Shown here piece after piece: positions 9,287 to 16,454 of a DNA stretch of 64,000 nucleotides. This DNA is from Mycobacterium sp. DL592 (lineage in GTDB: Bacteria > Actinomycetota > Actinomycetes > Mycobacteriales > Mycobacteriaceae), in NCBI RefSeq assembly GCF_011694515.1, contig NZ_CP050192.1:2911301-2975300 (forward strand), in the 5' to 3' direction. Below the pieces are notes generated by a model, which saw nothing but the letters and a program-made list of their open reading frames with translations, was not told where the DNA came from and did not search any database. The first letter of the stretch is position 1; every line of letters starts with the position of its first letter. The translations under genes were made by a program, and so were the position numbers.

Positions 9287-10855
9287 ATGCGTGATCGCCG
9301 GGTGCTCGCCGCGGTCGGCGTCGGAACTGCCGCGCTGACTGCTTTGCTGACCGGGTGTGCCCCGTGGCTGGCCGCCAACCCGCAGTTCGCGAGCGACTCG
9401 GCGCACAACCCCGCCGGCGCGCCCACCAGCGCCAAACCCGCCGGCGGGCCACCTGATATCGCCGCCCCCAAGAACGACCTGGCGTGGAAGGACTGCACGT
9501 CGAAGGTGTTCGGCGATGCCGGCACACCCGCCGCACCCGGCGTGATCCTGGAATGCGCGAACTACGACGCCGACCTCGACCCGATCGCCGGCGCCAACGG
9601 CAAGATCACCATCGGCGTGGTGCGCGCCCGCTCGGTGCAGACCCCGCCGGACGCCGGACCGCTGGTGTTCACCACCGGAACCGACATGCCCTCGTCGCTG
9701 CAACTGCCGGTGTGGCTGACCCGGTCCGGAACCGACGTCCTCAAGACCCATCCGGTCGTGTCGGTGGACCGCCGCGGCATCGGCATGTCCAGCCCGGTTG
9801 ACTGCCGCGACGCGTTCGACCGGCAGGAGATGCGCGACCAGGCACAGTTCGAATCCGGTGACGACCCGGTGGCCAACCTCGGCGCCATCACCATGACCGC
9901 AACCACCGGCTGCACAGACACGATCGCCCCCGGCGACTCCGCCTACGACAACGCCCGCGCCGCGGAGGATCTCGAACGGCTACGCAGCACCTGGGACGTC
10001 CCCTCGCTGGCCCTGATCGGGGTGGGTAACGGCGCCCAGATCGCGCTGGCCTACGCCGGCTCACATCCGGACAAGGTGGCCCGGCTGGTGCTCGACTCAC
10101 CGATCCCGGCCGGCATCAGCGCCGAAGCCGAAGCCGAAGACCAGGTGAAGAGCCAGCAGGGTGCCCTCGACGCCTTCGCCGCCCAGTGCGTGGCGGTCAA
10201 CTGCGCGCTGGGTCCCGACCCGAAGGGCGCCGTCGACTCGCTGCTGTCGGCCGCGCGGGCCGGCAAAGGACCCGGCGGGGTGTCGGTGGCGGTGCTCGCC
10301 AACGCGATCGTCACCGCACTGGGCTACCCCAGCGGCGATCGCATCGGCAGCACAGTCAGCCTGGCCAATGTGCTCGCCGCCGCCCGCAACGGTGACACCA
10401 ACCCGCTGAACAGCCTGATCAACCAGGCCGAGGCGACCCGCGACAGCGACGGCCAATTCATCAACTCCTGCAGCGACGCGCTCAACCGGCCGACCCCAGA
10501 CCGGGTGCGTGAACTCGTCGTCGCCTGGGGCAAGCTCTACCCCCAGTTCGGGACCGTCGGCGCGCTCGACCTGGTCAAGTGCCTGAACTGGCCCAGCGGC
10601 GCCGCACCCAAGGATCCGAAGAACCTCAAGGTCAACGTGCTGCTAATGGGCGTGCAGAACGATCCGATCGCCGGCGGCCAAGGGGTGCCCGCCTCGGCGG
10701 CCACCATCATTAACGCCGGCGCCGCCAGCAAGCGGGTGATGTGGCAGGGCATCGGCCACGGCGCCAGCATCTACTCGGACTGCGCGCTGCCGCCGATGAT
10801 CAGCTACCTCAGTACCGGCAACCTGCCACCGACCGACACCTACTGCCCCGCCTGA
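9287..10855 (+). CDS. Secreted alpha/beta-hydrolase lipoprotein (TAP-like protease family, Rv2672-like)
   Basis: A 522-residue exported protein. The N-terminus is basic, then hydrophobic, ending in the lipobox ALLTGC, so it is probably anchored as a lipoprotein at about Cys-25. The mature region starts with a low-complexity Pro/Ala stretch, then an alpha/beta-hydrolase fold of the tripeptidyl-aminopeptidase (SlpD/SlpE) type: oxyanion region SVDRRGIGMSS, then the nucleophile-elbow position VGNGAQIALAYA. The elbow reads G-N-G where G-x-S-x-G is expected, so the nucleophile looks replaced and catalysis needs checking. The C-terminus has the TAP-like GHGASIYSDC catalytic-His region. It lies between ribD and aftC. 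Confidence 0.82.
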   Translation: MRDRRVLAAVGVGTAALTALLTGCAPWLAANPQFASDSAHNPAGAPTSAKPAGGPPDIAAPKNDLAWKDCTSKVFGDAGTPAAPGVILECANYDADLDPIAGANGKITIGVVRARSVQTPPDAGPLVFTTGTDMPSSLQLPVWLTRSGTDVLKTHPVVSVDRRGIGMSSPVDCRDAFDRQEMRDQAQFESGDDPVANLGAITMTATTGCTDTIAPGDSAYDNARAAEDLERLRSTWDVPSLALIGVGNGAQIALAYAGSHPDKVARLVLDSPIPAGISAEAEAEDQVKSQQGALDAFAAQCVAVNCALGPDPKGAVDSLLSAARAGKGPGGVSVAVLANAIVTALGYPSGDRIGSTVSLANVLAAARNGDTNPLNSLINQAEATRDSDGQFINSCSDALNRPTPDRVRELVVAWGKLYPQFGTVGALDLVKCLNWPSGAAPKDPKNLKVNVLLMGVQNDPIAGGQGVPASAATIINAGAASKRVMWQGIGHGASIYSDCALPPMISYLSTGNLPPTDTYCPA

Positions 10856-10878
10856 TCGGTGCGGGCAGAAGTCCGGTG

Positions 10879-10884
10879 TACGGT
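10879..10884 (+). promoter_or_regulatory. Leaderless -10 element for aftC
   Basis: TACGGT lies 6 nt before the GTG at 10891, within the 35-bp gap after the hydrolase stop. It decides the GTG start for aftC. Confidence 0.45.
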
Positions 10885-10890
10885 GCGGAC

Positions 10891-12171
10891 GTGGCGGTAG
10901 CTGATTCTGTGCGTTCTCAACTGCGCAACGCTTTTGCTCCTCGCTCCGGGCCGGCCAGTACGGCCTCGGTGCTGCGGTCGGCTCTGTGGCCCATCGCGAT
11001 CATGTCGATCATCCATCGCAGCTACGTGCTGTCGTCCAACGGCTACATCACCGATGACTTCGGGCCTGTGTACCGCGCGGTGTCGAACTTCCGGCGAGGC
11101 CTGGAGATCTACAACGAGCATTTCGACCACGTCGACCCGCACTACCTGTACCCGCCGGGCGGCACGCTGCTGATGGCCCCGTTCGGCTACATGCCGGTGT
11201 TCGCCTCGCACAACTGGTTCGTGTTCTTCAACACCGTGGCGATGATCATCGCGGCCTGCCTGCTGGTACGGCTGTTCAACTTCTCGCTGACCTCGGTGGC
11301 GCTACCCGCGCTGCTGCTGGCCATGTTCTGCACGGAGTCGGTGACCAACACGCTGGTGTTCACCAACATCAACGGCTGCATCCTGCTGGCCGAAGTGTTG
11401 TTCTTCCGCTGGCTGCTCGACGGCAAGGTCAGCCATCAGTGGCTGGCGGGTGTGGCGATCGGGCTGTCGCTGGTGGTCAAGCCGCTACTCGGCGTGCTGC
11501 TCCTGCTGCCGCTGCTCAACCGGCAGTGGCGGGTGTTGGTGGCCGCCTTCGTCGTCCCGCTGGTGTTCAACGTCGCGGCCTGGCCTTTGGTGGCCGACCC
11601 GATGAACTTCGTGCGGCGCACCCTGCCCTACATCTTCTCCACGCGGGACTACTTCAACTCCTCGGTGCTGGGCAACGGTGTCTACTACGGCCTGCCGACG
11701 TGGCTGATCCTCGCCCTGCGGCTGCTGTTCCTGGCGCTGGCGGCGGCCAGCCTGTGGCTGCTCTACCGCTACTATCACCGGCGCGACCCGCTGTTCTGGA
11801 TGCTGACGTCCTCGGGTGTGCTGCTGATCGCGTCGTGGCTGGTGCTGTCGCTGGCCCAGGGCTACTACTCGATGATGCTCTTCCCGTTCCTGATGACGGT
11901 GGTGCTACCCAACTCCGTGCTGCGCAACTGGCCGGCCTGGCTGGCCACCTACGGGTTCTTGACGATGGACCGCTGGCTGATGTGGCGCTGGCCGACGACG
12001 GGCCGGTTCCTGGAGTACATGAAGATCACCTACGGCTGGTCACTGATGCTGATCGTGGTGTTCTGCGTGCTGTACTTCCGGTACTCCGACGCCAAGGCCG
12101 AGGGCCGGCTCGACGACGGAATCGACCCGCGCTGGCTGCGACCGGAGACCGCACCCGCGCCAGCGCGGTAA
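10891..12171 (+). CDS. aftC: Arabinofuranosyltransferase AftC
   Basis: A 426-residue polytopic membrane glycosyltransferase of the GT-C/GT87 type that adds alpha-1,3 branches in cell-wall arabinogalactan and lipoarabinomannan, using decaprenyl-phosphoryl arabinose (family knowledge). About ten hydrophobic segments run through the protein. The first extracytoplasmic loop has the acidic pair in GYITDDFGPVYRA, the expected active-site position. The stretch PHYLYPPGGTLLMAPFGYM is characteristic of this family. The GTG start at 10891 is set by the upstream -10. The order ahead of msrB is the same as Rv2673-Rv2674. The C-terminus ends in a short cytosolic tail. Confidence 0.92.
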   Translation: MAVADSVRSQLRNAFAPRSGPASTASVLRSALWPIAIMSIIHRSYVLSSNGYITDDFGPVYRAVSNFRRGLEIYNEHFDHVDPHYLYPPGGTLLMAPFGYMPVFASHNWFVFFNTVAMIIAACLLVRLFNFSLTSVALPALLLAMFCTESVTNTLVFTNINGCILLAEVLFFRWLLDGKVSHQWLAGVAIGLSLVVKPLLGVLLLLPLLNRQWRVLVAAFVVPLVFNVAAWPLVADPMNFVRRTLPYIFSTRDYFNSSVLGNGVYYGLPTWLILALRLLFLALAAASLWLLYRYYHRRDPLFWMLTSSGVLLIASWLVLSLAQGYYSMMLFPFLMTVVLPNSVLRNWPAWLATYGFLTMDRWLMWRWPTTGRFLEYMKITYGWSLMLIVVFCVLYFRYSDAKAEGRLDDGIDPRWLRPETAPAPAR

Positions 12172-12174
12172 CGT
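12169..12174 (+). promoter_or_regulatory. Leaderless -10 element for msrB, overlapping the aftC stop codon
   Basis: TAACGT lies 6 nt before the msrB ATG at 12181. Its first three bases are the TAA stop codon of aftC, so terminator and promoter sequence are shared. Confidence 0.45.
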
Positions 12175-12180
12175 GAACTG

Positions 12181-12600
12181 ATGAGTTCGATTCCCGCCCC
12201 GAAGCTGGAACTGACCGACGACGAGTGGCGCAAGCGGCTCAACCCGTCGGAGTACCACGTGCTGCGCCAGGCCGGCACCGAGCGTCCGTTCACCGGCGAA
12301 TACACCGACACCAAGACCGAAGGCATCTACCAATGCCGGGCCTGTGGTGCCGAATTGTTCCGCAGCACCGAGAAATTCGAGTCGCACTGCGGATGGCCGT
12401 CGTTCTTCGACCCGTCGCACTCCGACGCGGTGATCCTGCGCCCGGACGACACCCTGGGCATGCACCGGGTGGAGGTGTTGTGCGCGAACTGCCACAGCCA
12501 CCTCGGCCATGTGTTCAGTGGCGAGGGCTATCCGACCCCGACCGATCAGCGCTACTGCATCAACTCGATCTCGTTGAAGCTGGTGCCCACGGAGGGCTAG
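12181..12600 (+). CDS. msrB: Peptide methionine-R-sulfoxide reductase
   Basis: A 139-residue MsrB that repairs the R-epimer of methionine sulfoxide in proteins. Structural zinc is bound by CRAC (near residue 52) and CANC (near residue 101, in CANCHSHLGHVF). The fold motif HCGWPSFFD is present, and the catalytic Cys is in RYCINSISL near residue 127. The last 41 bp overlap, tail to tail, the decayed GGDEF-EAL gene on the other strand. A rearranged second copy of this gene's 3' end sits at 14031-14106. Confidence 0.96.
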   Translation: MSSIPAPKLELTDDEWRKRLNPSEYHVLRQAGTERPFTGEYTDTKTEGIYQCRACGAELFRSTEKFESHCGWPSFFDPSHSDAVILRPDDTLGMHRVEVLCANCHSHLGHVFSGEGYPTPTDQRYCINSISLKLVPTEG

Positions 12601-14030
12601 CGAACATCGCGAGCAGAACGTCACGCTCCACCGGCTTGCTGAAGTAATAGCCCTGACCCACATCGAAGGCCAACTCGCGCAGCCGGGACAACGTGCGGAA
12701 GTCTTCGATGCCCTCGGCGACCGTACTCAGGCCCAGCTCGTGTGCCAAGTCGATGACAGCGCGAACCACGGCGGCCGCGCGCGGATTGGACAGAATCGGC
12801 ACCACAAATCGGCGATCCAGCTTCACGTGATCGAGAGGTAGGTCGCGCAGCTACGACAGCGCCGAGTAGCCGGTGCCGAAGTCGTCGATCGCAATGCGAA
12901 TACCATTGCGCCGCAACTCATTCAATACCCCACGCGTGCTGTCGATATTGTCCAGGAACATGTCCTCGGTGATCTCGACGGTCAGCGCGGCAGGATCGAG
13001 CCCACGGCAGGCCAAGGCGTCGGTGATCTTGGTCGTGATGCCGAGGTTGGCCAGCGACGGAGCGAACAGATTGACCGCCACCGGCACGCCATAGGACGCG
13101 GTATGCCACACCAGCGCGTCGTCGGGGGCGCGGTTGATCACCTGGCCGGTCACCGTCACCATCAGACCGTGCCGCCGAACCAAGGGTAGGAACTCGTCGG
13201 GTCCCAGCATCCCGCGCGACGGGTGCGGCCAGCGGATCAATGCCTCCACCCTGACGATCTCCAGTGAGCGCAAGTCCAGTTTCGGCTGGTGGTGCAGGGT
13301 GGGCTGATTGCGATCGATGGCCTGCCGAAGCTCCCCGAGCAGACGGACGGCCGAAGTCTGCCCGCCACCGGCCGGCGGCGGCTTCTGGACATCGCCCACG
13401 ACGAACTCCGCCACCATCTCGGGGGCGAACGCGGTGGACGCCGGGGACCCTCGACGTCGTGGCCGCCGCCCGTGCGATGTCGGACCGTTGCAACAACTCG
13501 GCGGCGGTGATGTCACCGTCGTCGGGATCTGCTATGGCCAGTCCCATGCTGGCCCGGATGATCAGCTCCTGGCCGTCGATGGGGAACGGCCGGTCCAGGG
13601 CCTCGGCCACCTGCTGGTCGACCACCTGCAAGTGGTCGTCCCTTCCCTCGATGAGTACTGCGAATTCGTCACCGCAAACCCGCGCCACCGTATAGCCGGA
13701 GTGGACAGCAGCCAGGATCCGTTCGCCAACAAGCACGAGCAATTTGTCGCCAATGTGATAGCCGAAGGTTTCGTTCACCATGTTGAAGTCGTCGATGTTG
13801 AAGCTGATCACCGCGACTGCGCCCCCGTCGCGGTTTCGCACCTGCATCGCATGACTCACCCGGTCGTGGAAGACCGCTCGGTTGGCCAACCCGGTCAGGT
13901 GGTCACGGAGGGCTTGGTTGGTGACGGCCGAGAACAGCCTGGCGTTCTCGCCGACAACGATGAGCTGCCGAGCCAGGAAGGCGACAATCAACAGCGCACC
14001 GGCGACTGCGGCCGGGCTCGACAGGTCGTT
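12560..14030 (-). pseudogene. Decayed, 5'-truncated GGDEF-EAL gene
   Basis: Remnant of a cyclic-di-GMP turnover protein homologous to the three genes that follow. Reading from 14030: one residual transmembrane helix (IVAFLARQLIVV), a GGDEF domain whose motif is ARVCGDEF and whose I-site reads HSGY instead of RxxD, a +1 frameshift between about 13440 and 13490, an EAL domain (VEALIRW, DDFGTGYSALS), and an in-frame TAG at 12851-12853 where the intact neighbour has TAT (SALSYLR). Reading resumes to a stop at 12560 inside msrB. The other nine membrane helices are absent. The truncation point joins directly to an msrB fragment, so the copy arose by tandem duplication. Confidence 0.85.
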
Positions 14031-14106
14031 GTTGTGCGCGAACTGCCACAGCCGACCCGACCGATCAGCGCGACTGGATCAACTCGATCTCGTCGACGCT
14101 GGTTCC
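14031..14106 (+). pseudogene. Fossil fragment of the msrB 3' end
   Basis: Bases 14031-14053 match msrB 12477-12499 exactly (23 bases). After a deletion of roughly 33 bp, the match resumes, with one base lost and scattered changes, through the segment equivalent to msrB 12533-12590. It cannot encode a working MsrB: the zinc CANC is present but the frame is broken before the catalytic Cys. It marks the junction of a tandem duplication that copied msrB's end together with the neighbouring GGDEF-EAL gene. Confidence 0.85.
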
Positions 14107-16403
14107 TGACGCCCGAGCATCTCGACCAACTGCTCTGAGGTCACCGGCGGGCTGAAGAAAAAGCCCTGCCCGATATCGCATCCGAAGTCGCGCAGATGGT
14201 CCGCGGTCGCCGCGTCCTCGATACCTTCCCCGACCGTGGTCAGGCCGAGCACGTGGGCAAGGTCGATCGCCGCACGCACCACCGCAGCCCCGCGCGGGTC
14301 GGTCAGGATCGGCGCGACGAAATGCCGGTCGAGTTTGACCTCGTCGATCGGCAGGTCGCGCAGATAGGACAGCGCCGAGTAGCCGGTGCCGAAGTCGTCG
14401 ATGGCAATGCGAATACCGGTGCGCCGCAACTCATTCAATACCACTCGCGTGCGGTCGATGTTGTCCAGGAACATGTCCTCGGTGATCTCGACGGTCAGCG
14501 CGGCAGGATCGAGCCCGCGACAGGCCAGGGCGTCGGTGATCTTGGTCGTGATGCCCAGGTTGGCCAGCGACGGGGCGAACAGGTTGACCGCCACCGGCAC
14601 GTCGTAGGACGCGGTATGCCACACCAGCGCGTCGTCGAGCGCACAGTTGAGCACCCGCTCGGTCACGGCCGCCATCAGGCCGTGCCTGCGGACCAGCGGC
14701 AGGAACTCCTCCGGGGTGAGGACCTCGCCGTCAGGCCGAGGCCAGCGCAGCAGCGCCTCCACCCCGACAATCCGGCTGGTTCGCAGGTCCAGCTTCGGCT
14801 GGTAGACCAGGATCAGTTCGGAGTCGGCGATGGCCTGGCGCAGATCACCGAGCAATTGAATCGCCGCCAGCCCACCGCTGCTGGCCGAGGAAGGCGCCCC
14901 GCCGAGAACATCGAGTTCGCCCCCGCTGACCACGTGCATCTCCGGGTGGTAGGTCTCCACGCCGCGCGTCCTGGCCCGCTTGGCGCAGTACATCGCCGTG
15001 TCGGCACGGCGGAGCAGTTCGTCGGCCGACAGTCCTGGCTCGTCGGGTTCGGCGATCGCCAGCCCGACGCTGGGGCGCATCAACAGTTCGTGACCGTCGA
15101 TGACGAACGGTCGCTCGAACGACTCCACCACCCGGTGGGCGATGAAGTGGGCGGCGTCGGTGCTGCCCTCGACCACGACCGAGAACTCGTCGCCACCGAG
15201 CCGGGCCACCGTGTCGCCGGCGCGCACCGAATTCAGCATCCGGGTAGCCACTCCCGTCAGCAACTTGTCGCCCACCGGATGGCCGAGGCTGTCGTTGACG
15301 AGCTTGAAGTCGTTGAGGTCCACCGCGACGACGCCGACCGCGATGCCGTCGCGTTCGCGCAACGCCATGGCGTGGTCGAGCCGCTCGTTGAACAGCGCCC
15401 GGTTGGCCAGGCCGGTGAGCGGATCACGCAGCGCCTGCTGTGCTACGGCGGCGACCAGCCGCCGATTCTCGCTGACCGCCAGGAACTGCCGGACCAGAAC
15501 GGCGATCACCAATAGCCCCGCCACGATCTCGACCGGTTGCGATTTGAGCAGCGGTACCGGTTGCGCGGCGGCGATGATCGCGGCCAACAACAGCGGGGCG
15601 AATGGCAGCCAAATCGACGCCCAGCCGGGCAGTTCCGGCGAGTCGGAGGTGTCATTGGTGGTCTGGCGACTCGCCGCGGCGGCGACAGCGATGATCAGCA
15701 GGCCCGCCACCCAGCCGATGTCGATCACGTTGCCGCTGACGTACTGGCTCTTCGCCGAAAGGTAAGTGAACATGCTGTCCGACAACGCAATACAGGCCAG
15801 GCCAACGGTCAGCAGGGTGAGCGTGAGGCGGTGATCGACTCCCGAGCGCACCAACACCACCGCCGCCAGTGTCAGCACGACGACATCGGAGAGCGGGTAG
15901 GCCAGCGAAACCGCGAACGCGAGCGGATCGGTCCCCCCGGCAGAGTAGAGCGGGCCGAGGATCGTCACCCAGCTGACCAGAAACAGCGACCCGGCCACGA
16001 TCAGGCCGTCGAAGAACACCCTGCCCCGGAACGGTCCTGCCTGGTCGCTGGGGAACAGCAGCAAAGCCACGCATGCCCCGACCGGGAACATCAGGTATGC
16101 GGCGTCGGCCACCGACGGGTACGGCACCTGGTCGAGGACGAGCTCGTAGTACGTCCAGATCGCCTCGCCGATCCCCCACGCCACCAAAGCCACCGTCATC
16201 GCTATCCAGGCCAGTCGCAGCCGACCGCTCGCCGACCGCGCGGCGATCGCCGAGAACACAGCCGCAGGCACCGTCAGGACGAGCAGCACGAGGTCGTCGA
16301 TGGCCGACAGCGCCGATCCCTGGGACACACCGCTGACGATCCAGGCGACGAATCCGACGAAGATCGCACCGGCAACGGCAGCCACGTGCGCAGCCTTGGG
16401 CAC
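14079..16403 (-). CDS. Membrane GGDEF-EAL protein A (c-di-GMP synthesis/degradation)
   Basis: A 774-residue bifunctional-type c-di-GMP enzyme with GTG start. The N-terminal 320 residues hold about ten transmembrane helices with conserved polar motifs (WTYYELV, YPSVADAAYL, AYPLSDVVVL, IDIGW), probably a membrane sensor. The GGDEF domain (about 330-490) has RLGGDEF and an intact I-site RAGD five residues before it. The EAL domain (about 520-765) has VEALLRW, ITEDMF, DDFGTG, VKLDRHF and GEGIED, all the metal and catalytic positions. Both activities may therefore be functional. The last residues (ASTRSS) are read from antisense msrB-derived DNA. It is preceded on the same strand by paralogue B with a 51-bp gap. 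Confidence 0.93.
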   Translation of the reverse strand: MPKAAHVAAVAGAIFVGFVAWIVSGVSQGSALSAIDDLVLLVLTVPAAVFSAIAARSASGRLRLAWIAMTVALVAWGIGEAIWTYYELVLDQVPYPSVADAAYLMFPVGACVALLLFPSDQAGPFRGRVFFDGLIVAGSLFLVSWVTILGPLYSAGGTDPLAFAVSLAYPLSDVVVLTLAAVVLVRSGVDHRLTLTLLTVGLACIALSDSMFTYLSAKSQYVSGNVIDIGWVAGLLIIAVAAAASRQTTNDTSDSPELPGWASIWLPFAPLLLAAIIAAAQPVPLLKSQPVEIVAGLLVIAVLVRQFLAVSENRRLVAAVAQQALRDPLTGLANRALFNERLDHAMALRERDGIAVGVVAVDLNDFKLVNDSLGHPVGDKLLTGVATRMLNSVRAGDTVARLGGDEFSVVVEGSTDAAHFIAHRVVESFERPFVIDGHELLMRPSVGLAIAEPDEPGLSADELLRRADTAMYCAKRARTRGVETYHPEMHVVSGGELDVLGGAPSSASSGGLAAIQLLGDLRQAIADSELILVYQPKLDLRTSRIVGVEALLRWPRPDGEVLTPEEFLPLVRRHGLMAAVTERVLNCALDDALVWHTASYDVPVAVNLFAPSLANLGITTKITDALACRGLDPAALTVEITEDMFLDNIDRTRVVLNELRRTGIRIAIDDFGTGYSALSYLRDLPIDEVKLDRHFVAPILTDPRGAAVVRAAIDLAHVLGLTTVGEGIEDAATADHLRDFGCDIGQGFFFSPPVTSEQLVEMLGRQEPASTRSS

Positions 16404-16454
16404 TCCACCGCCCCCTCCCCTGGGCCGCCGCCGATGTCCGACGGCGGGGAAAGT

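Noticed and set aside
13308..14138. 276-codon plus-strand frame across the pseudogene and the msrB fragment
   Set aside because: Its length comes from antisense codons of the GGDEF domain; only a few residues (CELPQ-type context of the msrB relic) derive from msrB, and in a different frame.
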